Shown here: piece by piece, positions 25,443-34,679 of the stretch | How positions within the stretch are numbered: the first letter of the stretch is position 1 | How the letters are laid out: every line of letters begins with the position of its first letter | From: Paenibacillus chibensis | GTDB taxonomy: Bacteria > Bacillota > Bacilli > Paenibacillales > Paenibacillaceae | DNA: 64,000 nucleotides | NCBI RefSeq assembly: GCF_004001045.1 | Contig: NZ_BIMK01000017.1 | Location: forward strand, 1-64,000 | Reading direction: 5' to 3' | Position numbers and translations under genes: made by a program | Notes under the pieces: generated by a model | Told to the model about the DNA's origin: nothing | What the model saw: the letters and a program-made list of their open reading frames with translations, nothing else | The model's database searches: none

Positions 25443-26177
25443 TTGAAAGAAGAATCGAATCATCAGCTTGTCACAGGTTCTGTCTCGTTAAAGGATTTGC
25501 AGAAGCTCGATATCGAGAACAATTTGCTGAATCAGTTCAATGAATGGAAAAAGCTTCCGATGCTTTATCAGCTCGCCCTGGAAGAGCTCCAAAATAAGAT
25601 TAAACTCATCAAGAAGGAGCTGAAACTTCAGGATGGTTACAGTCCGATTGAACATATTAAAGTCCGGATCAAGGAACCGAAAAGCATCATTAATAAGCTC
25701 GAGCGCAAGGGCTTTGATTTTACACTCGACAATGTTTTGACCCATATTCACGATATTGCCGGGATGCGGATCGTTTGCGCTTTTGTACAGGATATTTACC
25801 GCCTGCTCGATCATTTTGCGCACCGGGATGACATCCGCATTATCGAAATCAAGGACTATATCGCCAAGCCCAAGCCAAACGGCTACCAAAGCCTGCATGT
25901 CATCGTGGCGGTGCCCCTGATCCTGTTTGAGGGCACGCGCTGGATGAAGGTTGAAATCCAGATGCGGACGCTCGCCATGGACTTCTGGGCCAGCATGGAG
26001 CATATCATCTATTATAAATACGATAAGCGTGTTCCAAACCATGTCGTCGGCGAGCTTAAGGAAGCCGCGGAAGCTGCCGACAAGCTGGACCACCAGATGC
26101 TGCGCCTGCGCGAGGAGATTCTGGCTCAGGCCGGAGAGTATGTCGCGGAGGAGCTCCAGCCCATCCATGAGGATTGA
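25443..26177 (+). CDS. Small alarmone (ppGpp) synthetase, RelP/YwaC type
   Basis: A 244-residue single-domain RelA/SpoT synthetase without a hydrolase domain. It makes (p)ppGpp from ATP and GDP/GTP. Motifs seen: KVRIKEPKSIINKLERKG, DIAGMRIVC, AKPKPNGYQSLHVIV (substrate-binding loop), VEIQMRT and AMDFWASMEH. Wording such as PIEHIK and KPKPNGYQS fits RelP/YwaC (SAS2) better than RelQ/YjbM. The start is most likely TTG at 25443, because AGGAG lies 8 bases upstream; the in-frame ATG at 25404 has no such site. These enzymes are usually induced by cell-wall stress. Confidence 0.88.
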   Translation: MKEESNHQLVTGSVSLKDLQKLDIENNLLNQFNEWKKLPMLYQLALEELQNKIKLIKKELKLQDGYSPIEHIKVRIKEPKSIINKLERKGFDFTLDNVLTHIHDIAGMRIVCAFVQDIYRLLDHFAHRDDIRIIEIKDYIAKPKPNGYQSLHVIVAVPLILFEGTRWMKVEIQMRTLAMDFWASMEHIIYYKYDKRVPNHVVGELKEAAEAADKLDHQMLRLREEILAQAGEYVAEELQPIHED

Positions 26178-26198
26178 CCCTTCATTCATTTGCAAGCC

Positions 26199-26238
26199 AA
26201 AAAGGACGGAACAGGCACCCTGCCTGTCCGTCCTTTTC
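26199..26238. terminator. Bidirectional terminator between alarmone synthetase and VanY-type genes
   Basis: AAAAAGGACGGAACAGGCA pairs with TGCCTGTCCGTCCTTTT with one bulge around a three-base loop, with A and T runs on either side. Confidence 0.82.
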
Positions 26239-26248
26239 TTCGTTTAGC

Positions 26249-27079
26249 CTACAGTTTAATATTCGCCTCGTCAAAATACTCTTCCAGCGTCATGCCGCTC
26301 TTATACACGTCCTGCGCCAAATCCGTACCGATGTAGCGGATGTGCCACGGCTCGTACACGTAGCCTGTAACATCCTCCCGGTCCTTCAGATACCGGATCA
26401 CGAAGCCGTAATCCGCCGCATGCTCTGCAAGCCATTTCCCTTCCGTGGTGTCACCGAAGCTCTCCTCCAGCTCATTCTTCGCGCTTGGGCTAGAGACGTC
26501 GATGGCGAGACCCGTCTGATGCTCGCTCATTCCCGGTATGGCGCTCACGCGGGAAGCATACTCTTCGCCCTTCGTCCGCACATTGTTCTGGAAAATGGAT
26601 TTTTGCCGGCTGTAGGAACGGTAACCGGACACCGCGCGAAGCTCGATGCCGTCCTCCTTGGCCCCGGCAAACAGCTTCTCGAGCGCATCGGCCGCTTCCT
26701 TCCGCAAATGGCGTTTCTCGTGCGGGCCGTCGAATGAGAACGGAACGTTCGGCTCCACAAGGTCCGTCGGTTCATATCCGTCCGGCAGACTGCGCTGCTT
26801 GTTCACAATAACGGTCATCGCTTCCGGATTCGTCACGACTTCCTTCCCGTCCACTTCCTTGATCGTAGCCTGAAGCGCGCTTTCGCTGCGTTTGGCCATG
26901 ACCGGATCGGCAGGAACCTGCCCTTCCTGTCCGCCTTGACCTGCGCCCTTCAGGGCTTGTCCCTGCTCCTTGTCGGAACCGCCGGTTTTGTCACAGCCGC
27001 TCAAGACCGCAGTCGGCAGGACCAATGCGGTTATCAGCAGGCATGTAAACAATCCCCTTTTCCAAGCTTGCTTGCTCAT
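26249..27079 (-). CDS. D-alanyl-D-alanine carboxypeptidase, VanY/LdcB family lipoprotein
   Basis: A 276-residue extracellular lipoprotein with lipobox VLSGC (C29). A spacer of about 100 residues leads to the zinc peptidase domain. The zinc and catalytic motifs are SGYRSYSRQ, SEHQTGLAID (H and D ligands) and EPWHIRYIG (E and H). It trims peptidoglycan stem peptides; DD- or LD-specificity is not decided by eye. Three ATG codons follow AAGGAG; the third (27079) has the best spacing. It is a single gene, convergent with the alarmone synthetase. Confidence 0.9.
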   Translation of the reverse strand: MSKQAWKRGLFTCLLITALVLPTAVLSGCDKTGGSDKEQGQALKGAGQGGQEGQVPADPVMAKRSESALQATIKEVDGKEVVTNPEAMTVIVNKQRSLPDGYEPTDLVEPNVPFSFDGPHEKRHLRKEAADALEKLFAGAKEDGIELRAVSGYRSYSRQKSIFQNNVRTKGEEYASRVSAIPGMSEHQTGLAIDVSSPSAKNELEESFGDTTEGKWLAEHAADYGFVIRYLKDREDVTGYVYEPWHIRYIGTDLAQDVYKSGMTLEEYFDEANIKL

Positions 27080-27241
27080 CATCATTCTCCTTACTCTGCT
27101 TTTCCTGTCATACATGTCATATGTCCATTGTACTTGATTCGAGGAAAAGCAGCAAAATAACCTATAAAGTGAGGTCTCGCTCCGAAGTCCTTACAGGTTC
27201 TTTGCGGGAACCCGGAAAGGGTTGAATCCGAATATGCCAAA

Positions 27242-27274
27242 AACGCCGATAATCCGCTGTGGATTATCGGCGTT
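27242..27274 (-). terminator. Terminator containing the stop codon of the SWIM protein gene
   Basis: AACGCCGATAATCC and its exact complement form a 14-base-pair stem with a 5-base loop. The stop codon of 27264-28016 is inside the stem. The minus-strand product ends in T-rich sequence. Confidence 0.8.
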
Positions 27275-28016
27275 CCTTACGGCGTGATTGTGGATCCTGC
27301 TTGCCGCTTAAGTCTTCCCATGCTTTGGCGGCCGTCTCCGAAGTCAGCTGCGCGACCACCTGCTGCACCGCTTTGATATTCGGCAGAAGCGGCGTCCAGT
27401 TGTCGATACGCGGCTCCCCCTCCGGCTTGGCGTTCAAATGAAACGCTATATCCCGGTAACCTGCTCCCGGCTCGTGCAGCTTCCCCTGCTCCGCCGCTTC
27501 CGCAAGCCATTCTCCTGCCGAGGGTCCGGTTTTCCCCTTCTCTTCCAGCCTGCCCAGCGCTTCGTCATCCGACGATTCAGCAGCCTCCGGCATCGTTTCC
27601 GCCCAGCCCCGGAAAACGGCGTCCAGCAGCTCCTCGCGGGAAAGTCCGATCAGGGTAAGCCAGAGCAGCGGCTCTTCCTGAAGCTTCTGCTCCGCAGCCT
27701 GGATCACGGCCGGAACATGCTTGCATCCGGTTTCCCCGCAGCGGCATTCCGCCTTCGCCGCTTCCGGGGAATGCTTCGGAGATATCCTTTCATCCAGCCA
27801 TGCCGGCAGATGATTTTTCAGAAGAGCATTCAGCTCAAGAGGATCGTCCGTAAAATGCTCGATGATCTCCGCCCGCTCCTCGGGAGCAAGCTGCGGACAA
27901 GGCAGATCTACCCGCCAGCCCGCCTCCGTCCCGCTGCTTGTATGGTCTCGGGCTTCTTCCGCATGAATCCAGCCGGGTACAATGCTCAGCTCGAATGCTT
28001 CTTTTTTCTTAGTCAC
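27264..28016 (-). CDS. SWIM zinc-finger protein, YwqB-like
   Basis: A 250-residue protein with a compact SWIM motif, CRCGETGCKH (CxC then CxH), near residue 90-100. SWIM domains bind DNA or proteins and often accompany SNF2 ATPases. It lies 42 bases downstream of the SNF2 gene on the same strand, matching the ywqA-ywqB pair of B. subtilis. The start is GTG at 28016 with GGGAGGGG upstream; the ATG at 28043 has no site. The function of the pair is unknown. Confidence 0.8.
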   Translation of the reverse strand: MTKKKEAFELSIVPGWIHAEEARDHTSSGTEAGWRVDLPCPQLAPEERAEIIEHFTDDPLELNALLKNHLPAWLDERISPKHSPEAAKAECRCGETGCKHVPAVIQAAEQKLQEEPLLWLTLIGLSREELLDAVFRGWAETMPEAAESSDDEALGRLEEKGKTGPSAGEWLAEAAEQGKLHEPGAGYRDIAFHLNAKPEGEPRIDNWTPLLPNIKAVQQVVAQLTSETAAKAWEDLSGKQDPQSRRKERR

Positions 28017-28058
28017 CAAGTACCCCTCCCGGTCTGCTGTCATCGATTGCCCTGTCCT

Positions 28059-31000
28059 TTACATCCAGTCCTCTCCCTGAAGCGTAATCAGCTCCCGGAG
28101 CTCATGGTCGGACATTTCGGTAAGCCAGGTTTCACCCGAGCCGACGACCTGTTCGGACAGCGCCTTTTTGTGTTCAATCAGCTCGTCGATTCTCTCTTCG
28201 AGCGTGCCTTGGCATATCAGCTTATGCACCTGTACGTTTTTGCTCTGGCCGATGCGGAATACGCGGTCCGTGGCTTGATTCTCCACCGCCGGATTCCACC
28301 ACCGGTCATAATGCAGCACATGGTTTGCGCGGGTGAGGTTCAGACCAACGCCGCCGGCTTTGAGGGAGAGCACGAAAAACCGCGCCCCCTCTCCCTTTTG
28401 AAACGCGTTCACCATCTGATCCCGTTCCGCTTTCGAGACGCCCCCGTGCAAAAAGAACGGCTTCACGCCATACCGCTGCTCCAGCCTGGAGACGATAAGA
28501 TGTCCCATCGCCACGTACTGGGTGAAAATCAGTGCCGATTCCCCGGCTTCATCTATATTGTCCAGCAAATCATAAAGACGCTCCATTTTGCCGGAGGATT
28601 CCGTCCTCGTGCCTTTGGCTTCTTCCCTGCCGAGCAGCTGCGGCGAATCGCAGATCTGCTTCAGCTTGGTCAAGGAGGACAGCACCAAGCCTTTGCGGGC
28701 AATACCGGTCTCTTTTCCGATCTGCTGCATAACCTGCTCGACCACAGACTGATACATCGCTCCCTGCACCGGCGTAAGCGTGCAGTAGGACTTGATCTCC
28801 AGCTTCTCCGGCAGATCCTTGCGGATATCCGGATCGCTCTTCAGCCGCCGCAGCATAAACGGGGCGACCAGCTTGTGCAGCTCCTGCAGCTTCCCGCTGC
28901 CGACGTCCCCAGCCGTATAACGCTGCCGGAACGAAGTTGCCGAGCCGAGGTACCCCGGATTCAGGAAATGAAAGATCGACCACAGCTCGCCAAGGCGGTT
29001 CTCCACCGGCGTTCCCGTCATCGCGATGCGGTGGGGAGCCGAAAGCTTCATCACGCTCTGAGCCTGCTTTGTGCGGTGATTCTTGATGTACTGCGCTTCA
29101 TCCAGAACCACGGAGCTCCAAGTCATCGCAGCCAGATCCGGACCATCGCGTCCCGCCAGATGATAGGTCGTCAAGACCACATCATGCTTCGCCGCTTCCT
29201 GCAGAAAATCCGTCCCGTGCCGGCGGCGGTTCCCGTGATGAATATAGAGATTCAGGTCCGGCGCAAACCGCTGCAGCTCGCGTTGCCAGTTCCCCAGAAG
29301 CGAGGTCGGGCATACGATCAGCACGGGGCTGAGATCGCTCCGATGCTGCTCCAGCAGGCAGGTGATGACCTGAATGGTCTTCCCGAGACCCATATCATCC
29401 GCCAAACAAACGCCGAAGCCCATATCCCTCATGGCCGATAACCACTGGTAGCCGCGCTCCTGATAGGGGCGAAGCACGCCGTGAAGCGATGCGGGCACCT
29501 GCCGGACCGGCACCTTGCGCGGTCCCTCTTCTCCCAATAGTGACTGTAGGTAGCCCGCGGTTTCGATCCCGAGCACCGGAATACCCTTCCAGAGCCGCTC
29601 TTCGCCTTCTTCGGCGGACAGGTGCAGCCATTCCGACAGATCCATCTCGCCTTCCTCATGCCGCTTCAAATAGCGGAGCACCTGCCGGATTTCCTTCAAA
29701 TCCAGCTCGATCCACTCCCCGCGAAACTGCACGTAAGGCAGCGCGGATTCCGCCAGCTCAGCCAGCTCCTCGCGCGTGAGCGTCATCCCCTCGAGCGCAG
29801 CCTCGACATGAAACGATACGAGCTGCTCCATGCCAATGACCGGCAGCCCCGGTTTACTGTCGTCGGTTTGCATTTTGAGCGACAGGCCGACCTTGCGGCG
29901 TCCCTTCCGGCTCCATTTGGACGGCATCTGCACGGTCATGCCGGCTTTATTCAGATGCGGAACCGAGCTGCGGACGAAAGCCACCATCTCTTCAGAGGTC
30001 AGCTCCAGTCCTTGGGGCGCGGGTACGCGCAGCGCCCCCGCAATCTCGGGGGAAATCGCAGCTGCTTCCCCGAGCAGGCCCAGCATCTGTTCCTGCACGT
30101 TTTCATATACTTTTCCCCGGCGGTGAATATCGCGTTCATGGTATCCCCAGATCGCGGCAATCGGCAGCCATGCGCCGAATTCATCCTGAAACTCCGCCCA
30201 AAACGAAACGTTCCAGCGCTCCTGCTCCTCCGAATGGCTCGGGGCAAGCCGAAGCCCCAGCTTCAGCAGCCCTTCCCGCGAACCTTCTTCTTCCGGACTC
30301 GCGGGAATAGCCGTCGCGCCAACCGAAGCCACATCATCGGAGAGCGCGACGATTTCCTCGACGCTTCCCTGGACGGCGATCGTCCGGCTCACAGTCAGCA
30401 GGCTGTTCCACCACAGTTCCGTCAACGGCGAAGCGCCTCTGCGATAGTCGGCTTGATAGCGCGACAGCCTGCTCTCTTGGCCACGCACCACCTCCTGGAC
30501 GCGTGAGTGGATCATCGCGCTCAGGAAGGAATGGAGCACGGCTGCCGCTGCGGCCTGCTTCGTGAGCGGCTCGCCGGGAAGCAGGGCAGGGACGCCAAGC
30601 GCAACCGGTGGCATGCTCGCCGCCAGCTGCAGGAAACGCTCGATATCCTGCGGTTCTCTCAGCTTCGGCTTCCAGCTGCCCGTCACCGCAAGCACGCCGG
30701 CACGCCGCCTGGTGCCTCCCGCTGATACGGCAGAGGTTCCGGGCGCTATCTGGCCGCGCAGCAGCAGCTCAAGCGCGAACTTGGCCGCCTTGGACCAATA
30801 TCCCATCTCCGCGCCAGGCGTAATGCCCAGCCGGGAGCATGCTTCTTCATCGCAAGCGAGCAGCATGGCAAAGGCGTCAGCGGGCGTTAAAGCCAGCCCC
30901 TCCAGGGTGCGGCCCATCAGCTGCCGGCGCTCCCCGCGCCGCGCCGTGCGCACGCCGGCCGAAGGCGACGGGTAGCGCAGCTCCGCCAGCCGCAGCGCCG

Positions 31001-31142
31001 CCTGGGCAAAGGGCTTCGAGCCGTCCGTCATGACCAGCGATCTGACGACCTTGCTCCAAGCATCCACGCGCGGTTCGGACATCTCTCCCGAAAAACAAAA
31101 AAACACGTCACCTAGCCATACGCCATAAAGCGGTTGATTCAT
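28059..31142 (-). CDS. ywqA: SNF2-family helicase/ATPase, YwqA-like
   Basis: A 1027-residue protein. The N-terminal half (about 1-530) is family-specific without a clear enzymatic motif. The C-terminal half is a Swi2/Snf2 motor: LADDMGLGKTIQ (motif I), VVLDEAQYIKN (II), TGTPVENRLGELW (III), SLKAGGVGLNL (V) and ATDRVFRIGQ (VI). It translocates on double-stranded DNA using ATP and may remodel protein-DNA complexes. The start at 31142 follows AGGAG; the frame extends to 31184 without one. It forms an operon with the SWIM gene. Confidence 0.92.
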   Translation of the reverse strand: MNQPLYGVWLGDVFFCFSGEMSEPRVDAWSKVVRSLVMTDGSKPFAQAALRLAELRYPSPSAGVRTARRGERRQLMGRTLEGLALTPADAFAMLLACDEEACSRLGITPGAEMGYWSKAAKFALELLLRGQIAPGTSAVSAGGTRRRAGVLAVTGSWKPKLREPQDIERFLQLAASMPPVALGVPALLPGEPLTKQAAAAAVLHSFLSAMIHSRVQEVVRGQESRLSRYQADYRRGASPLTELWWNSLLTVSRTIAVQGSVEEIVALSDDVASVGATAIPASPEEEGSREGLLKLGLRLAPSHSEEQERWNVSFWAEFQDEFGAWLPIAAIWGYHERDIHRRGKVYENVQEQMLGLLGEAAAISPEIAGALRVPAPQGLELTSEEMVAFVRSSVPHLNKAGMTVQMPSKWSRKGRRKVGLSLKMQTDDSKPGLPVIGMEQLVSFHVEAALEGMTLTREELAELAESALPYVQFRGEWIELDLKEIRQVLRYLKRHEEGEMDLSEWLHLSAEEGEERLWKGIPVLGIETAGYLQSLLGEEGPRKVPVRQVPASLHGVLRPYQERGYQWLSAMRDMGFGVCLADDMGLGKTIQVITCLLEQHRSDLSPVLIVCPTSLLGNWQRELQRFAPDLNLYIHHGNRRRHGTDFLQEAAKHDVVLTTYHLAGRDGPDLAAMTWSSVVLDEAQYIKNHRTKQAQSVMKLSAPHRIAMTGTPVENRLGELWSIFHFLNPGYLGSATSFRQRYTAGDVGSGKLQELHKLVAPFMLRRLKSDPDIRKDLPEKLEIKSYCTLTPVQGAMYQSVVEQVMQQIGKETGIARKGLVLSSLTKLKQICDSPQLLGREEAKGTRTESSGKMERLYDLLDNIDEAGESALIFTQYVAMGHLIVSRLEQRYGVKPFFLHGGVSKAERDQMVNAFQKGEGARFFVLSLKAGGVGLNLTRANHVLHYDRWWNPAVENQATDRVFRIGQSKNVQVHKLICQGTLEERIDELIEHKKALSEQVVGSGETWLTEMSDHELRELITLQGEDWM

Positions 31143-31349
31143 GGTTGTCTCCTGTCGTTTCCGTAATTGCACATATAGTTCCATCTTATACGAAAACGAC
31201 GCAATTTAAAAACCGCAATCGACTTTTTTATCTAAAATAAACGAAAAAGACGGCGGCTTCGAGCCGATAAAAGTTTCCCCGCCCGTCACGGGGCCGCAAA
31301 CGGCCAAGTTCATTGGGTTCCTTCCTGACACCCGCAGCCGTTTCCGTAC

Positions 31350-31955
31350 TCACGTTTCCGACCGGAAGCTTTTGCCCAGCTCCGCTCCGAGGCCGAAATA
31401 ATGGCGGAAGTTATAGATCAAGGGACTCCACTTCCCCGGATCAATATGGTTCTCCCCCATCACGATATCCGGATGCGCATGCACTTGGAGCGCCTGCGTC
31501 TCGACGATGGCAAATGCGTCTGTAACGCGGATATGATTCACCTTGGCCTCGATCTGGATCGGACACTCCCCAATCCGGGAAGGCTTGACCGACAGCGACT
31601 CAACGGGCGTGAAGCCGCCTGCTTTGAATTTTTCCTTTTCATAGGAAAAACCGGTAGCCCGCTTGTACTCGGGGACGGGATCTTTGCCCGTATACGGGGC
31701 CAGACGCTCCACATTCGCCCACAATGCAGGGCTTGGCAGGTTGATCACGCACTCCGGATGACGCCTCAAATTCTCGATGGCCTTCCCGCCCAGCCCGAGT
31801 CCGAGTATGATATGGTCTCCCAGCGCCCATGACGACGAAATCGGACTGATATTTACGCTCTCATCCTCGTTCAGCGTGTTAAGCAGCACGACAGGCGTGC
31901 CGTAATACAAAATTCGGGGCTGAATCTGTTTGGTCTCGAACATGGATTTGTTCAT
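31350..31955 (-). CDS. Flavin reductase-like (FMN-binding split barrel) protein
   Basis: A 201-residue soluble protein with the split-barrel pattern: TPVVLLNTLNEDESVNISPIS, then GHIILGLG-like FMN-side strands (DHIILGLGLGGKAIENL) and NLPSPALWANVERLA. Members bind FMN and reduce flavins or serve as unknown oxidoreductases. AGGAGGAGA precedes the ATG. It stands alone between the ywqAB operon and the sugar island. Confidence 0.8.
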   Translation of the reverse strand: MNKSMFETKQIQPRILYYGTPVVLLNTLNEDESVNISPISSSWALGDHIILGLGLGGKAIENLRRHPECVINLPSPALWANVERLAPYTGKDPVPEYKRATGFSYEKEKFKAGGFTPVESLSVKPSRIGECPIQIEAKVNHIRVTDAFAIVETQALQVHAHPDIVMGENHIDPGKWSPLIYNFRHYFGLGAELGKSFRSET

Positions 31956-32047
31956 GCTTATCTCTCCTCCACAGTACTTTCTCCTTCCATTGTACGGCGG
32001 AATTCATTCGATCCTCATCGAAGTGTGGATGACAAATGAAGCACTAT

Positions 32048-32106
32048 AAAAAACACCCTCGAAAACGGCCGCGAGCCAATGCCCGCGATTCCCGTCTCGA
32101 AGGTGC
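32048..32106 (-). terminator. Terminator of the GH31/ABC operon
   Basis: Minus-strand arms (32092-32105 and 32054-32068) pair over about 14 bases with G-U pairs and one bulge. They enclose a GC-rich inner loop, and a run of T follows. It lies 28 bases after the GH31 stop. Confidence 0.7.
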
Positions 32107-32133
32107 TTATGATTTGTATCTATGGCAAACCGG

Positions 32134-34587
32134 TCAGTTTACGGCGGAAATGATCCAGGTTCCGCTTGGCGAAGCGCCTTCTGCTTGAATGGTCAGCTCT
32201 CCGCTTGCCTCATCCAGCAGCCAGCCCTCCGCTCCCTGCCGCAGCTGTTCTTCCGTGACGGATGCCAGCCCTTCCACCGAGCAGGCGGCAAAGCCCGGAC
32301 GGTGAAGCTTGAACACAAGCCTGTTCCGATCGGCCTGATACGTCCGATGCGCATAGGCATAGGACAACTCCAGCACTCCCTCTTTGCCTGTCAGGCTGAC
32401 ATTCATGCGTGAAAACTGCTGCCGCCGATAATCGAAGCTGACGCCATCGTCCTCGTACAGACTGTAGCTGGCCGCAAACCCTTCCCGAGCCTCGGCACCG
32501 TATACATGGAAGGTTAGCGCATCATCCGCCTGATCGTCCGCATGCTGCTTTAGCGGTCCTTCCGGCAAAATGGCTCCGGCTTTCATATACATCGGCATAA
32601 TTTCAAGCGGACTTTCCGCCAAAATATGACGACCTCCTTCAAGCTCTTCGCCCGTCCAATAATCGATCCACTTGCCTTCCGGCAAATAGACGGCACGATG
32701 ATCCGTGTCGGGGCGGTACACCGGAGCTACGAGCACCGAATCGCCCAGCATGAACTGATCGCACAGGTTCGTCACCTTCGGATCGTCCGGATACTCGAGC
32801 ACGAGCGGACGGATGACCGGCAGTCCCGTGGCGGACGCCTCCTGGAACAGATTGTACAAATGCGGCATCCAGCGGTAACGCAGGCCGATGTAATCCCGTA
32901 TAATCCTTTCCGTCGCCGGGCCGAACGACCATGGCTCCTGGCGGATCGTATCGATGGAGGAGTGGTTGCGGCAGTAAGGAAAGAAGACGCCCATCTGCGT
33001 CCAGCGCACCAACAGCTCGCCGGAGGTATGGTGGGCAAAGCCGCCGATATCCGGTCCGGAGAACGGAAGGCCCGAGAGGCCCATGTTCAGCACCATCGGC
33101 ATGGCCAGCGCCATATGCTCCCAGAAGCTGCGGTTGTCTCCCGTCCAGACAGCGGCATAACGCTGGATTCCCGCGTACCCGGCGCGCGTCAGCACGAACG
33201 GGCGGCGATTGTCCATATGTCGCTCCAGTCCCTCCGCCGTTGCCTTGGACATCAGCATGCCATACAGATTGTGAAGCTCCTCGTGCGTTTTCATATCGCC
33301 GTTGTTGCGGTGAATGACGTCCAGGTCCATCGTTTTGCTTTCATTAAATATGGCCGGCTCATTCATGTCATTCCAGATGCCTTCGATGCCATAGCTTGTA
33401 TAAAAATCATGCTGGTCTCCCCACCATGCGGCGGTCCGATCATCCGTGAAGTCCGGAAATGCGCTTGTTCCCGGCCACACCTCACCCAAGTATATTTCAC
33501 CTTCAAGCTTCGTGCAGAAATGCTTCTGCTGTACGCCTTCTCTATAAATACGGTATTTCGGATCCTTCTTGACGCCGGGATCGACGATCGGCACGATGCG
33601 GATCCCGAGCTTCCTAAGCTCCTTCATCATCCCTTCCGGATCGGGAAAACGCACCGGGTCAAACGTGAACACCCGGTATTCATCCATATAGTGAATGTCC
33701 AGATAGATGACGTCGCACGGAATTTGCTTCTCGCGGAAGGTGCGGGCAAGCTCCAGCACCTCCCGCTGGTCCATATAGCTGTAACGGGATTGATGATATC
33801 CAAGCGCCCATCTTGGCGGGAGCTGAATACGGCCGGTCAGCGCCGTATATCGCATGACCACATCCTTCAGCTTGGGACCGGCGATGACGTACAGATCATA
33901 CGCTCCCGTGGCGCAGCTCATCGTATAGGCCACGCCATGCGACCGCATATCGACCTCGGTAAGCCCGGGATTATCCAGAAATAATCCGCAGCTCTCTCCG
34001 CCGTTCATATGAATCAGGAACGGAATGGATTGATACAGCGCTTCGATTTCCGGCATATGCGGCGCGTACACGTCCGTGTTCCAGTTCGTATAACGCTCGC
34101 CGCGCTTATCGAGGAAGCTGGATTTTTCCCCAAGCCCGTAGAAATGGGATTCCGGCGACATATCGTAAACCGCGCGGGCACCGCCGCGAGGATCAAAGGC
34201 AATGCTCGTTTGCCTCGTAATAACGCGGCCTTCAAGATCGCGCGCCGTCAGCATGAAGCTGCCCTTCTCCAGCTCCACCTCCATGACGGAGGTGCGCAGC
34301 GTGAGGCTCCTTTCGGTTTCTTCGACCTGGATTTCACTCTCCGTCTTTTGCCGGTACGCTGGATCGATGGCGATGGTCGAAGACAAATCCGCTTCGCCTC
34401 CAAAAAAGAATTTGATCCGGAAAATACCCGGAGCCGGGAACAGGACGGCTGCCCCTCCCCGCTCCGCCTTACATATTACAACATCCCCCTGCCGCTCGAC
34501 TCCGGTCATTGCGCCGATTCCTTTCCAGGCCTCCGGCGCCGCTGCCGCTCCGAGCTTATCGGGACGGATGGCTTCGCTTCCTTCCAT
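32134..34587 (-). CDS. Glycoside hydrolase family 31 alpha-glucosidase-type enzyme
   Basis: An 817-residue enzyme. It has an N-terminal beta-sandwich, the GH31 barrel with nucleophile region GIWNDMNEPAIF and acid/base region WTGDNRSFWEHM, and C-terminal beta domains. There is no signal peptide, so it acts on imported oligosaccharides in the cytoplasm. GH31 includes alpha-glucosidases and alpha-xylosidases; the aglycone cannot be fixed by eye. The start at 34587 follows AAGGGGG; the frame is open to 34638 without a site. It is the last gene of the permease-permease-binding protein operon, which implies it degrades what that importer brings in. Confidence 0.9.
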   Translation of the reverse strand: MEGSEAIRPDKLGAAAAPEAWKGIGAMTGVERQGDVVICKAERGGAAVLFPAPGIFRIKFFFGGEADLSSTIAIDPAYRQKTESEIQVEETERSLTLRTSVMEVELEKGSFMLTARDLEGRVITRQTSIAFDPRGGARAVYDMSPESHFYGLGEKSSFLDKRGERYTNWNTDVYAPHMPEIEALYQSIPFLIHMNGGESCGLFLDNPGLTEVDMRSHGVAYTMSCATGAYDLYVIAGPKLKDVVMRYTALTGRIQLPPRWALGYHQSRYSYMDQREVLELARTFREKQIPCDVIYLDIHYMDEYRVFTFDPVRFPDPEGMMKELRKLGIRIVPIVDPGVKKDPKYRIYREGVQQKHFCTKLEGEIYLGEVWPGTSAFPDFTDDRTAAWWGDQHDFYTSYGIEGIWNDMNEPAIFNESKTMDLDVIHRNNGDMKTHEELHNLYGMLMSKATAEGLERHMDNRRPFVLTRAGYAGIQRYAAVWTGDNRSFWEHMALAMPMVLNMGLSGLPFSGPDIGGFAHHTSGELLVRWTQMGVFFPYCRNHSSIDTIRQEPWSFGPATERIIRDYIGLRYRWMPHLYNLFQEASATGLPVIRPLVLEYPDDPKVTNLCDQFMLGDSVLVAPVYRPDTDHRAVYLPEGKWIDYWTGEELEGGRHILAESPLEIMPMYMKAGAILPEGPLKQHADDQADDALTFHVYGAEAREGFAASYSLYEDDGVSFDYRRQQFSRMNVSLTGKEGVLELSYAYAHRTYQADRNRLVFKLHRPGFAACSVEGLASVTEEQLRQGAEGWLLDEASGELTIQAEGASPSGTWIISAVN

Positions 34588-34612
34588 ATTGTCTGATCCC
34601 CCTTCATGATGG

Positions 34613-34654
34613 AAAGAGGCTCCTTTGGGTATATCCAAAGGGAGCCTCTTTTTT
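34613..34654. other. Long hairpin between binding-protein gene and GH31 gene
   Basis: A stem of about 16 base pairs (arms near 34613-34628 and 34636-34651) lies just after the binding-protein stop and just upstream of the GH31 ribosome site. The T run is on the plus-strand side, so for the operon (minus strand) it is more likely an mRNA-stabilising or partial termination hairpin that lowers GH31 relative to the binding protein. Confidence 0.55.
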
Positions 34655-34679
34655 AAGCTATGGCTTCACAATTTATCAA

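Noticed and set aside
27438..29441. Open frame of 667 codons on the plus strand across the SNF2/SWIM genes
   Set aside because: Antisense shadow in GC-rich third positions; the SNF2 motifs on the other strand are complete.
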